Assembly: GCA_964497185.1 (NCBI GenBank)
Contig: CAZCBX010000010.1
Coordinates: 35,427-99,426, forward strand
From: CAZCBX01 sp964497185
Lineage (GTDB): Bacteria > Bdellovibrionota_G > JALEGL01 > JAGRMV01
Reading direction: 5' to 3'
DNA: 64,000 bases
The translations under genes were made by a program, and so were the position numbers. Shown piece after piece: positions 16,701 through 25,075 of the stretch (its first letter is position 1; every line of letters starts with the position of its first letter). Under the pieces are notes generated by a model. The model did no database searches. It was not told where the DNA came from and saw only the letters and a list, made by a program, of their open reading frames with translations.

Positions 16701-17237
16701 ATGATGAACTTACGAAACATATTGCTATTGTTAATAACTGTATCTACATCCACATTTGCTTTTGCAGACAAAACAGTTTGTAAAGCCAGTGGTGTAGAGC
16801 GTCACATTGAAGTGGTCTCCCTTGCGGATGGCAAAGACGTGCCCTGTGAGGTGCGCTATACCAAGCAAGGAGATACCAAAACCCTATGGACAGCTGAAAA
16901 TGATGCGTCTTATTGCCTGACCAAAGCCAAGGGCTTGGCTGAAAAGCTCAGTGCTGCTGGTTGGGATTGCGGCATGTCTGCAAGTCAAACGCAAGAAGCT
17001 GCGCCAATGGCCCAAAAGGCAGAGGCAGATGACATGGCCAAAACAGTGACCGATGAGCCTGCGGGTCAGAAAAAGCCATGCTGCGAAGGCAAAAAAGAAA
17101 CATGCAAAGCATGCGAAAAATCAGACCGAGCTTATAAGAAAAAAATGAGAAAAAAAGCCCGTGCTGAAAAACGAGCTGAAAAACGCCGTGCCAAGGAAAT
17201 GTCTGACACAGAAGACACCAAAGAGGAGATGCAATAG
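16701..17237 (+). CDS. Small secreted Cys-rich protein with highly basic tail, unknown function
   Basis: A 178-residue protein starting with MMNLRNILLLL and a signal peptide cleaved near FAFA|DK. The mature N-terminal 75 residues contain four cysteines (CKASGV, PCEVRY, YCLTK, WDCGM) and look like a small disulfide-bonded domain. Then come a Gln/Ala/Met/Asp linker, a cluster KPCCEGKKETCKACEKS that could bind metal, and a run of Lys/Arg/Ala/Glu (KKKMRKKARAEKRAEKRR) ending acidic. The gene follows the exporter operon by 57 bp and might be its substrate or a metal-handling partner; that is inference from position. A strong bidirectional terminator follows. Confidence 0.8.
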   Translation: MMNLRNILLLLITVSTSTFAFADKTVCKASGVERHIEVVSLADGKDVPCEVRYTKQGDTKTLWTAENDASYCLTKAKGLAEKLSAAGWDCGMSASQTQEAAPMAQKAEADDMAKTVTDEPAGQKKPCCEGKKETCKACEKSDRAYKKKMRKKARAEKRAEKRRAKEMSDTEDTKEEMQ

Positions 17238-17263
17238 AATTTTTTGCCAGATTTTGAGCAAAC

Positions 17264-17303
17264 AAAAAAGGGTTCATGAGCATTGGCTCATGAACCCTTT
17301 TTT
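17264..17303. terminator. Strong bidirectional intrinsic terminator
   Basis: An 18-bp perfect stem (17264-17281 with 17286-17303), loop ATTG, starts with A6 and ends with T6 plus further T residues. It therefore works in both directions and separates the convergent genes ending at 17237 (+) and 17304 (-). Confidence 0.95.
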
Positions 17304-18692
17304 TTATTCAGGCTGACAGCTGCCGTTGATGCATCGGATTTCAATGCTTGTGGGGTCGGATGGGTCCCGGTTATCTACATCATTGATCGCTCGAAGGGTA
17401 AACACAATCGAGTGATCATCCGATTGAGTGCCAAAGTAACTCAGATGAATGAAAAAGTCATCCTTATGCGTAACGGGCGCAAAAACGGCAGTTGAGATGG
17501 GAGCACTGGTTTCGTTGGTCAAGTTGTCCACCCCATGAATGTCGATGAGAAACATATCCACCTGGTCAATTTCACCAAAGGTATACGTCCAATCGAGATC
17601 CACAAACAATGTACCGCTGCCATTGACATAGTAATAATCAAAATGGAAGTTGCCTGGGGTGTCCAATTGATTGTTAATTGGGGTGACAGGTCCTGCTTCT
17701 GGCGTGGTAAACACATCGCCGTTGTCATAGGTGATGACCAAACGGTATTTGTATGATGAGCTGCTGCTAACCAGGGTGTCCATGTAGGACGTGGTGGTGG
17801 TTGCCAAAGGAAGGCCTCGGTCCATCCACTGTCCCTCATTGGCTTTTATTTGCAATTGAACCTCATCCACCAAACCAAGGCTGCCTTGTGTCCAGTCCCA
17901 CGTTACTTCGATGGCGCTGGGTTGAGCGGTCAAAGCAAGATTGGTGGGTGTGGGAAAATCCTCATCCAACAATGGTGAGACAGGCCCTACAGGAGATGTT
18001 TGATAGGTAGTGCCGTCGGTGTAAGTTAGCAGAAGGCGGTAGGTATAATTTTGTCCGACTTGAACCAGGGTATCGGTGAAAGTTTGATTGTTGGTGTTGT
18101 ATTGAGGCACGCCATAGTTTGCCCACGGTCCTGTGCCAACTTTGCGTTGAATGCGGAAAAAACTTAAAAGACCCGCATTGCCTGTGGTCCAATTCCAGGA
18201 GAGGTTGATGGTACCTTGTCCTGCTTGTGCGGCTAAACCATAAGCGACTATGGCGTCTTCAGCGACATCACTGTCGAGCGTGGTCACCAAAATGCCATCG
18301 GTGTAGGAGGAAGCTTGGTCTGTGGATCTTGCTTGAATGCGAATTTCATATTCTTGGCTGGGGTTGAGGTTGGTGAGTTCAAATTGTACGGTTGTTGCGT
18401 CAACAGTGTCCCAATGCTCATACGCGCCATCGGCTTGATCTGAAGTTTTGCCCTCAATGCGAATGTCAATTTCTTCGGCCTGGTCGGGCTGATCCCATTG
18501 GATGGTGATGGAAGTGCTCGATGAAGCATAACCCACCAAGCCATTGGGAACCCCTAGCTCCTTGGGGTCGGGGTTGCCGCTGCCACTGGTGGTGGCATTT
18601 TCGTCCTGTAGTGTCATGGGCACATTTCGACAAGCCTGTGTGCCAAACAACACGATGGAAAACATAAGAAAGGTGGTGATGGTCTTTTTCAT
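17304..18692 (-). CDS. Lipoprotein with three or four fibronectin type III-like domains
   Basis: A 462-residue protein with a lipoprotein signal (MKKTITTFLMFSIVLF, lipobox GTQAC, Cys at about 21). After a Ser/Gly/Asn linker come FN3-like repeats of about 90-100 residues: VPNGLVGYASSSTSITIQWDQP with LNPSQEYEIRIQARS, then NLSWNWTTGNAGLLSFFRIQ, EVTWDWTQGSLGLVDEVQLQ and VDLDWTYTFGEIDQVDMFLI. Repeats two to four share W-[ND]-W-T-x-G and end in YTYRLL/YKYRLV strands. It probably sits at the outer membrane or cell surface and binds a polymer or protein. No enzyme domain is seen. Confidence 0.82.
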   Translation of the reverse strand: MKKTITTFLMFSIVLFGTQACRNVPMTLQDENATTSGSGNPDPKELGVPNGLVGYASSSTSITIQWDQPDQAEEIDIRIEGKTSDQADGAYEHWDTVDATTVQFELTNLNPSQEYEIRIQARSTDQASSYTDGILVTTLDSDVAEDAIVAYGLAAQAGQGTINLSWNWTTGNAGLLSFFRIQRKVGTGPWANYGVPQYNTNNQTFTDTLVQVGQNYTYRLLLTYTDGTTYQTSPVGPVSPLLDEDFPTPTNLALTAQPSAIEVTWDWTQGSLGLVDEVQLQIKANEGQWMDRGLPLATTTTSYMDTLVSSSSSYKYRLVITYDNGDVFTTPEAGPVTPINNQLDTPGNFHFDYYYVNGSGTLFVDLDWTYTFGEIDQVDMFLIDIHGVDNLTNETSAPISTAVFAPVTHKDDFFIHLSYFGTQSDDHSIVFTLRAINDVDNRDPSDPTSIEIRCINGSCQPE

Positions 18693-18867
18693 GCTGATAT
18701 AAAGAGCAATAGTTGTGCCAACGTGGTTACTTTATAAGTATTTGAATTTATTGGATTATATTTATTGAAACCTGCTTATTTTTTGCACAATCATGCAGCA
18801 GGGATGTCCAGCCCCTCCAAGGGCCAAAAGGGATGAAATCACAGCGCAAAAAAGGTAGAGAGAAACC

Positions 18868-19380
18868 ATGCCCATTGTAGAAGATGTCATTAAACCCAAT
18901 TTGCCCCTTTTGATCTGTGGGTCTGCGCTGGGCAATGTATCGGCTCAGAAAAAAGCTTACTATGCGCACCCCCAAAACCGATTTTGGAAAACGCTTTATG
19001 AAGTAGGGCTGACCCCTCACATCATTGCGCCTCAAAACTATGGCACCTTGTTGAAGTACGGCATCGGCTTAACCGATTTGTGCAAAGAAGAATCTGGACT
19101 GGATTCTCAATTGTCCAAACAAGCCTATGATGTACCTCGCTTAGCAAACCTCATTGAACAATACACGCCTGGCATGCTTGTATTTAGTGCGCTGGCGCCG
19201 GCACGTGCATTCATGCGGGGGCACTTTGGCGTGGCAAAACAACGTGTATCCACCGGCCTTCAACCCCAAAGCCTGACCCATACAAAGATTTTTATTTGCA
19301 CCTCTACATCGCCGCTTTATCCGAACCAAAAGAGAACGCTGACTCTGTGGCGTGAGGTAGCGCGTTTGATACGCGCTTGA
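18868..19380 (+). CDS. mug: Mismatch-specific uracil/thymine DNA glycosylase (Mug/TDG family)
   Basis: This base-excision repair enzyme removes uracil (and some damaged pyrimidines) from mismatched DNA. The 170-residue protein starts IVEDVIKPNLPLLICGSALGNVSA, followed by YYAHPQNRFWKTLYEVGLTP and YGIGLTDLCK, a close fit to Mug-family motifs. The second active-site loop reads CTSTSPLYPNQKR in place of the NPSGL of E. coli Mug. Motif A is GSALG rather than GINPG, so the Asn used by E. coli Mug is missing; this variant resembles the GTAAG subgroup. ATG 18868 has AGGTAGAGAG upstream. Confidence 0.85.
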   Translation: MPIVEDVIKPNLPLLICGSALGNVSAQKKAYYAHPQNRFWKTLYEVGLTPHIIAPQNYGTLLKYGIGLTDLCKEESGLDSQLSKQAYDVPRLANLIEQYTPGMLVFSALAPARAFMRGHFGVAKQRVSTGLQPQSLTHTKIFICTSTSPLYPNQKRTLTLWREVARLIRA

Positions 19381-19461
19381 ATAAAAATTGCACTTCTTGA
19401 GTGCTTGCGTTACTACTTTGTTTTTTATTTACTCAAATTCATTGAAGGGGCTATTTTTACA

Positions 19462-19902
19462 GTGAATTTTCAAATCCATCGGTACCCACTGTTGGTTCAA
19501 GAGCATCATTTGGATTCATTTGGTCACATGAACAATGCCACCTATTTGCAAATTTTAGAACAAGCCCGCTGGGATATGATTACTCAGAGGGGCTATGGCT
19601 ACAAAGAAATTCAAGCCACCGGTTTGGGGCCAACCATTTTAGAGATTCATATGAAATTTTTAAAAGAGCTGCATCTTCGTGATGAAGTTACCATTGAAAC
19701 CCAAGCCTTGTCGTACAACAAAAAAATTGGCTACGTGCGGCAGCAAATTAACCATGCATCGCGTGGACTCTGTTTCGAAGCAACACTAACGTTTGGTTTG
19801 TTTGATATCCATAAAAGAAAATTGGTTACAGCCACATCACAGTGGCTCAAAGCGTTGGGCATTGATCCCAAAGATTATGCTGGGCAGGAAAATCAGTCAT
19901 GA
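19462..19902 (+). CDS. Acyl-CoA thioesterase, 4HBT/YbgC-like hotdog fold
   Basis: The 146-residue single hotdog domain has the family signature V-x-E-H-H-L-D-S-F-G-H-M-N-N-A-x-Y near residue 12-28, with the catalytic Asp in the usual position, followed by a long helix ILEQARWDMI. Such enzymes hydrolyse acyl-CoA or hydroxybenzoyl-CoA esters. GAAGGGG lies 11 bp before GTG 19462, which fits the start of the fold better than the far upstream frame. The stop overlaps the start of the ABC transporter gene by 4 bp, so the two are translationally coupled. Confidence 0.85.
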   Translation: MNFQIHRYPLLVQEHHLDSFGHMNNATYLQILEQARWDMITQRGYGYKEIQATGLGPTILEIHMKFLKELHLRDEVTIETQALSYNKKIGYVRQQINHASRGLCFEATLTFGLFDIHKRKLVTATSQWLKALGIDPKDYAGQENQS

Positions 19903-21659
19903 ACGAAAAGCCGGCACTAACGCGACTGATTCGTTATGCCAAAGACGATCGAAAAAATGCCATTTGGGCTTCCATTTATTCATTTGCCAACAAAGTCTTT
20001 GACATTGCACCGGAGATTTTAATTGGTTTTGCCATTGATGTGGTGGTGTCCAAACAAAATTCATTTGTGGCCAGGATGGGCATTGAAGACCCCTGGCATC
20101 AAGTCATTGCGCTGGGCGTACTGACATTGGTGATCTGGGTGTGTGAGTCGCTTTTTGAATACTTGCATCTGATCTCGTGGCGTAACCTTGCGCAAAACAT
20201 TCAGCATAAGCTTCGCACGGATGTGTATAGCCATGTACAAAATTTGGACATGGCTTACTTTGAAGATCAAAGTTCAGGCAATCTGGTATCGGTGCTCAAT
20301 GACGACGTGAATCAACTGGAGCGTTTTTTGGATGGGGGCGCCAATGATTTTATTCAAACATTAACCGCTGTGGTTTTGGTGGGCGCGGTTTTTATATTCA
20401 TATCGCCCACCATTGCATGGGTGGCTTTTATGCCCATTCCACTGGTGATTGTGGGTGCTTTTTACTTTCAAAAAAGAGCGGTGCCCATGTATGCCCAAGT
20501 ACGGGAGAAAGTAGGGCTTTTGGCCTCGCGTTTAAACAACAACATAGCGGGTATTTTAAGCATTAAAAGTTTTACACGCGAAGCCCAACAGGCCCAATTG
20601 CTGCGTGATGAAAGTTTGGCCTACGTACAAGCCAACCACAAAGCCATTGCAGTGAGCTCAGCATTTACGCCCATCATTCGAATGGCCGTGTTGGCGGGCT
20701 TTTTGGCGACATTTTTATTGGGTGGGTGGAAAGTGCTGCAAGGGGATTTGCGCGTGGGGATGTATGGCGTCTTGGTTTTTTTAACGCAGCGACTTCTTTG
20801 GCCACTGACGCGCCTGGCCACCACGGTAGATTTATACGAGCGGGCCATGGCATCCACACGGCGAATTTTGGATTTAAAACAAGTGCCCATTGAAATTGTA
20901 TCGGGGCATTTTAAACCCGATAAACTCAAAGGCACGTTTGTGCTTAAAAACGTTGATTTTAAATACCAAACGGGGGGCCCCGTACTCAAAGATATCTCTC
21001 TGCATATCCCTGCCAAAAAAACTGTGGCCTTTGTAGGCGCAACAGGTTCAGGCAAGAGCACGCTGATCAAACTGCTTTCTCGTTATTACGAGCCAACCTC
21101 GGGCGATGTGTGGTTGGATGCCCGACCGCTTTCGGATTACGATTTGCAAAGCTTGCGACAGCGCATTGGCTTGGTAAGTCAAGATACGTATTTGTTTCAC
21201 GGCAGCGTAAAAGAAAATTTGCTATTTGGTCAGCTGGAGGCATCGGATGAGCAATTGATCGAGGCGGCGACCATGGCCGAAGCCCATGACTTTATTCAGG
21301 CCTTGCCCGAAGGGTATGACACGATCATTGGCGAACGCGGGCAAAAATTATCGGGTGGTCAACGTCAGCGATTGTCCATTGCACGGGCCATTGTCAAAAA
21401 CCCCGATGTTTTAATTCTGGATGAAGCCACTTCGGCGGTCGACAACGAAACCGAGGCAGCCATTCAGCGCGCCATGATCCACATTGCCAAAAACCGAACC
21501 ACCATCATGATCGCCCATCGACTGTCCACCGTGGTGCAAGCCGATCAAATTTATGTTTTGGAACAGGGCCGTATTGTTCAAGAAGGCAAGCACGCGCAGC
21601 TGCTTTCGCAAGAAGGCCCCTATCGCCAGCTATGGCAAGTACAAACCGGCCAGCGATGA
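19899..21659 (+). CDS. ABC exporter half transporter (MsbA/multidrug type)
   Basis: The 586-residue protein has a six-helix membrane domain (about 20-320) and an intact nucleotide-binding domain: Walker A GATGSGKST (about 379), Q-loop LVSQDTYLF, signature LSGGQRQR (about 483), Walker B VLILDEATSAVD (about 504) and H-loop IAHRLS. It should act as a homodimer exporting lipids, drugs or peptides. It overlaps both neighbours by 4 bp: a thioesterase upstream and two half-size drug/metabolite transporters downstream. The cargo cannot be told. It is a useful contrast with the degenerate exporter at 12470. Confidence 0.94.
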   Translation: MNEKPALTRLIRYAKDDRKNAIWASIYSFANKVFDIAPEILIGFAIDVVVSKQNSFVARMGIEDPWHQVIALGVLTLVIWVCESLFEYLHLISWRNLAQNIQHKLRTDVYSHVQNLDMAYFEDQSSGNLVSVLNDDVNQLERFLDGGANDFIQTLTAVVLVGAVFIFISPTIAWVAFMPIPLVIVGAFYFQKRAVPMYAQVREKVGLLASRLNNNIAGILSIKSFTREAQQAQLLRDESLAYVQANHKAIAVSSAFTPIIRMAVLAGFLATFLLGGWKVLQGDLRVGMYGVLVFLTQRLLWPLTRLATTVDLYERAMASTRRILDLKQVPIEIVSGHFKPDKLKGTFVLKNVDFKYQTGGPVLKDISLHIPAKKTVAFVGATGSGKSTLIKLLSRYYEPTSGDVWLDARPLSDYDLQSLRQRIGLVSQDTYLFHGSVKENLLFGQLEASDEQLIEAATMAEAHDFIQALPEGYDTIIGERGQKLSGGQRQRLSIARAIVKNPDVLILDEATSAVDNETEAAIQRAMIHIAKNRTTIMIAHRLSTVVQADQIYVLEQGRIVQEGKHAQLLSQEGPYRQLWQVQTGQR

Positions 21660-22117
21660 AAGCAGTCCATTTGAACCACAGCGCGAAAGGGTATGCAGGG
21701 GCTGTTTTGGGTGGCTTATGCTTAACTGCCATGCTTTATCTCAATGGCACCTTGGCCCAATATATTACCTCTAGCGTTGCCTCATTGGTTGTTCATGGCG
21801 TAGGGACAGCGGCTGCGGCATTGTTTTTAATGATGTTTCGACCCATGCGGCCCACCACAGTTCATAAAGCACCGCTATGGTCTTACGCAGGAGGAATATT
21901 GGGAGCCATCATGGTGGTGGTTTCCAATTATACGTTTAACAGTCGGCTTGGCATCACAGGCACCTTTGTGCTGATGCTGGCGGGGCAAACGGCTGTGAGT
22001 TTGTGGATTGACCAACGGGGATTGATGGGCATGCCTCAGCGCAAAGTGGATCGCGTAGACGTTATACAAATTTTTCTGGTTCTTTTGGGGTGCGCCATGG
22101 TGATTTATGCCAAATGA
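21656..22117 (+). CDS. DUF606 (YdcZ-like) small membrane transporter, first of pair
   Basis: The 153-residue protein has five membrane helices and belongs by pattern to the DUF606 branch of the drug/metabolite transporter superfamily (AVLGGLCLTAMLYLNGTLAQYITSSVAS, GGILGAIMVVVSNYTFNSRLG). Half-size members work as dimers, often encoded as a pair, as here. The start is ATG 21656 (MKAVHLNH), overlapping the ABC transporter stop. It overlaps the next gene by 11 bp, implying coupled synthesis of the two halves. Confidence 0.8.
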   Translation: MKAVHLNHSAKGYAGAVLGGLCLTAMLYLNGTLAQYITSSVASLVVHGVGTAAAALFLMMFRPMRPTTVHKAPLWSYAGGILGAIMVVVSNYTFNSRLGITGTFVLMLAGQTAVSLWIDQRGLMGMPQRKVDRVDVIQIFLVLLGCAMVIYAK

Positions 22118-22565
22118 ATACCTGCTGTTTGTTTTGACTGCTGTGGCTTTGATCAACGGTGGCAACATTGTTTTTAATCGCATACTCAACGCACGACTGG
22201 CCATGCATGTGGGCGCCATGCGATCTTCCTATTGGAATCATTTGGTGGGGTTACTGTTTATGGTGGTGTACGTTGGCTTTTTTCCAGCCAAAGAAATAAC
22301 CGGACAGGATTGGGCTTCTGTGCCTTGGCACCTTTGGTTGGGGGGCGTGGTCGGCGTGGGTTTTGTATGGTTGATCAACCGGGTCATTTTGCTTCTGGGT
22401 GCAGTGCAAACCATGCTGGTGCTCTTGGTGAGTCAAATGATTTTTGGTTTGGTGGCCGATGTGCTGTTGGGCAAAGTGCGATCGTTGGGATGGGCTACGG
22501 CAGGCGTGGTTGTGCTTTTGATGGGCATGGCGCTGCGCGTGCGCTGGAAGAAAAAAGTATATTAG
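22107..22565 (+). CDS. DUF606 (YdcZ-like) small membrane transporter, second of pair
   Basis: The 152-residue, five-helix protein has the characteristic start LFVLTAVALINGGNIVFNRILNARLA and the SYWNHLVGL motif, matching the same family as its upstream neighbour. The pair probably forms a heterodimeric transporter with antiparallel halves. The stop is 3 bp from the end of the oppositely oriented secreted-protein gene. The substrate is not known. Confidence 0.8.
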   Translation: MPNEYLLFVLTAVALINGGNIVFNRILNARLAMHVGAMRSSYWNHLVGLLFMVVYVGFFPAKEITGQDWASVPWHLWLGGVVGVGFVWLINRVILLLGAVQTMLVLLVSQMIFGLVADVLLGKVRSLGWATAGVVVLLMGMALRVRWKKKVY

Positions 22566-22568
22566 CCT

Positions 22569-23240
22569 TTAAGGCTGTAGCTCAATTTTATTCACCATAA
22601 CTTTATAATCAGAGGCCGTGTCGTCACCATCGCTGCTGAGCCATATCGCGAGAATGGGCGACTTGTTTTGGATGGGTACAGTGATGTTGTACTTGCCACT
22701 GTCTTGGGTGGGCGCAACATAATATTCATGAAGCAGGTCCGATAAGGGATGGGTGCGGTTTTTGTTTTTGAGGGCCGGGTCAGAATGGATGGTGTAAAAA
22801 TCAATTCGGTTTACACCCGTGTCGGGTGCCAACGAAAACAAGGTTTTGATCCAGTCAGCGGCAAGCATTTTTTTCAATCCACTTAATTTTTGTTTGCCTT
22901 CATGCACCAAGCCCAATCGAAATAAAAAATCATCGGCTCCTTTTTCACCTTGGGCTTGCTGGCCCAAACTGAGCTTGCCTTCAATGGATAGCTGAAACGT
23001 AAGTTGATTTGCGTTGGTGGGTTGGGGCAGAGGGTAAATGAGTGGACTTGCGGATTTGTTCACGGCAATGCGCATGCCTTGTTTGGAAAAATCAACTTCG
23101 TTGGGCGTAATTTTTCGATAGGTTAGCAGCTGCCATTTCTGTTTTTGTGTTAGATCAATGCGGACCGCTTGGCTTGTTTGGGCCAATGAAAAAGCGCTGC
23201 TAAGCAGGGTGAGGCTAAATAAAAGTGGGAGGTGTTTCAT
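22569..23240 (-). CDS. Secreted protein of unknown function (DUF3047-like?)
   Basis: A 223-residue protein with a clear signal peptide (MKHLPLLFSLTLLSSAFSLA). AGGAG lies 7 bp before ATG 23240, which decides the start over the ATG at 23255. The mature part is rich in beta strands (LTFQLSIEGKLSLGQQAQGEKGADDFLFRLGLVHEG, then SPILAIWLSSDGDDTASDYKVMVNKIEL). The final section, with a D-x-x-S-D-Y motif and a 'free of charge on inspection' pattern of WLSSDGD, recalls periplasmic DUF3047 proteins, but the match is weak. It follows the CPXCG protein gene with overlapping coding ends. Confidence 0.7.
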   Translation of the reverse strand: MKHLPLLFSLTLLSSAFSLAQTSQAVRIDLTQKQKWQLLTYRKITPNEVDFSKQGMRIAVNKSASPLIYPLPQPTNANQLTFQLSIEGKLSLGQQAQGEKGADDFLFRLGLVHEGKQKLSGLKKMLAADWIKTLFSLAPDTGVNRIDFYTIHSDPALKNKNRTHPLSDLLHEYYVAPTQDSGKYNITVPIQNKSPILAIWLSSDGDDTASDYKVMVNKIELQP

Positions 23241-23251
23241 GGTTTTGCTCC

Positions 23252-23443
23252 TCATTGTACACGTTGAATGGTTGTGCTTTCAATGGTTTCATTTGGGGTG
23301 ACTTGGTATTGAATTTCAATGGGGTTGCAACACACTTGACAATCTTCAATGTATTTTTGGGGGCCGTGGAGGGTCTCCAATACAAATGAGATGGTTTCAA
23401 AACAGTAGGGGCAGGTAAAAAAATATTCTTGGGTGCCCTGCAT
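23252..23443 (-). CDS. CPXCG-type small zinc-ribbon-like protein
   Basis: A 63-residue protein with two Cys pairs (FTCPYCFE at about 9-14 and EDCQVCCN at about 35-40), the layout of 'CPXCG motif-containing cysteine-rich protein', presumably binding one Zn2+. The function of the family is not established. ATG 23443 is chosen because the upstream gene stops at 23446; an in-frame GTG at 23458 inside that gene is the alternative. It sits between the GNAT-nitrilase gene and the secreted-protein gene, in one likely transcript. Confidence 0.85.
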   Translation of the reverse strand: MQGTQEYFFTCPYCFETISFVLETLHGPQKYIEDCQVCCNPIEIQYQVTPNETIESTTIQRVQ

Positions 23444-23445
23444 GG

Positions 23446-24993
23446 CTATTTTTTCCACTGAATTTCATAAAGATCGTGACGACGATCTTTTAAATTTTGC
23501 ACCGCGCCGGATTGCCGTGCGCTTTCCAAATCTTGAATGCGTAGATCGGCAAAGGATACGGTTTCTACATTGGGCGTGGTGTCGGCCGCAATGCCATCAC
23601 GCGCAAAGGCAAAATCACACGGGGTGAGAATGCAACTTTGGGAGTATTGAATGTCCATATTTTCCACGCCAGGCAGGTTGCCTACATTGCCCGACAACAC
23701 CACATAAATTTGGTTTTCAATGGCGCGGGCATGGCAGCTGTAACGAACCCGCATATAGCTTTTTCGTTCATCCGTACAAAAGGGAACAAACAAAATTTTC
23801 ATGCCCTGATCGGTTAAGTGACGTGCCAACTCTGGAAACTCCGAATCATAGCAAATCAGCACCCCAATGGTGCCACAATCGGTTTCAATGGCATGGAGTT
23901 TATCATCGCCTTTCAAGCCCCACCAAAAAACTTCATTGGGCGTGGCATGAATTTTGGATTGTTTGTGAATGGCGCCATCGCGTAAAAAAACGAAACACGT
24001 ATTTTTAATGGATTGATCTTCATCAATTTCCGAGGTGGATCCACCAATGATATTGATGTTGTAATCCATGGCCATTTTTTGCAAAACGCTGCAAAACTCT
24101 TGGGTGTAGGTATCCAGGTGGCGTACCGCTTTGGCGGGTGGCATGGGATCGTTTTGAATGGACAGAAGCTGCATGGTGAACCACTCAGGAAACACAACAA
24201 AGTCAGCATGATAACCGCTGGCAACGTCCACAAAGTAACGAACAAATTTGGTAAATTCTTCAAACGATTGTACTTTTCTTTGCTCAAATTGAACCGTGGC
24301 CACCCGTACATACGGTTTGACGGATTTCACTTCGGTTCCTTGTTTAAACTTTGTGGAGATGTATTTGGTATTTTTCCAATGCATCAACAAGCCATAGCCT
24401 TTGGAGTCGATGTCCGAAGGCAAATAGCGCTCAATGGGCCGAATGACTTCAAAGTCATTTCGAAATTGAAACAAAAGTGTGGAATCCCGAATTTTTCGGT
24501 TTTTGACCGCCTCTACATAACCCTCAATGCTTTTAACCCGTTTGGCATTTTTGTTGTAACGGGGCATGCGCCCCACAATGTAAATGCCTTTGAGGTTGAG
24601 TTTCTCACATAGGTTTTTGCGCGCTTGATAAAGCCGTTTGCCAATTCGCTGCCCCCTCGCATCAGGATCCACACACACCTCAAAGCCATAGAGACTATCG
24701 CCTTTGGGATCATGTCGAGACCCAAAACCGCCACCGGTAATCTCACCCCAGCTATGATCTTCCAGCGCCTGTTTAGAATTGGTTCGAAAGGTTGCGCAGT
24801 ACCCAACAATCTGCCCGTTCTGCTCAACAAGCATTTGTCCTTCTGGAAAATGATTAAGCTGCCCACGGATTTGCGCCGGTGAATAGGCGGACATGTTTTT
24901 GTAAACTTTTTTACACAGCGCAATGATGGCTTCAATGTCTTTTTCAGAAGCGATTTTAACAACGGTTTGAATTTTTCGAGCCTGTGTTTTCAT
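23446..24993 (-). CDS. GNAT acetyltransferase fused to carbon-nitrogen hydrolase (nitrilase superfamily)
   Basis: The 515-residue bifunctional protein has an N-terminal GNAT domain (about 10-150, acetyl-CoA loop DPDARGQRIGKRLY) and a C-terminal nitrilase-superfamily amidase (about 225-505). The Glu-Lys-Cys triad is visible: FPEWF (E near 265), HKQSKIH (K near 340) and LICYDSEFPE (C near 378). This fusion is known from other bacteria, but its substrates are undefined; coupled N-acylation and amide cleavage is plausible. A TAAGCT box (25001-25006) ends 7 bp before the ATG and there is no ribosome site, which suggests a leaderless message. Confidence 0.92.
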   Translation of the reverse strand: MKTQARKIQTVVKIASEKDIEAIIALCKKVYKNMSAYSPAQIRGQLNHFPEGQMLVEQNGQIVGYCATFRTNSKQALEDHSWGEITGGGFGSRHDPKGDSLYGFEVCVDPDARGQRIGKRLYQARKNLCEKLNLKGIYIVGRMPRYNKNAKRVKSIEGYVEAVKNRKIRDSTLLFQFRNDFEVIRPIERYLPSDIDSKGYGLLMHWKNTKYISTKFKQGTEVKSVKPYVRVATVQFEQRKVQSFEEFTKFVRYFVDVASGYHADFVVFPEWFTMQLLSIQNDPMPPAKAVRHLDTYTQEFCSVLQKMAMDYNINIIGGSTSEIDEDQSIKNTCFVFLRDGAIHKQSKIHATPNEVFWWGLKGDDKLHAIETDCGTIGVLICYDSEFPELARHLTDQGMKILFVPFCTDERKSYMRVRYSCHARAIENQIYVVLSGNVGNLPGVENMDIQYSQSCILTPCDFAFARDGIAADTTPNVETVSFADLRIQDLESARQSGAVQNLKDRRHDLYEIQWKK

Positions 24994-25000
24994 GTAGTTT

Positions 25001-25029
25001 AGCTTATCGCATGTTACCGGGTATGCCCA
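25001..25029 (-). promoter_or_regulatory. Possible leaderless promoter of the GNAT-nitrilase gene
   Basis: On the minus strand TGGGCA (25024-25029), 17 bp, TAAGCT (25001-25006), then 7 bp to ATG 24993. The same TAAGCT with a 7-bp gap occurs before pepP (44609). No Shine-Dalgarno is present. Confidence 0.35.
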
Positions 25030-25075
25030 ATTTTTGGGTTTATTGGCGTTTTTGTTTGGTTTTATTTGTTGGTTC

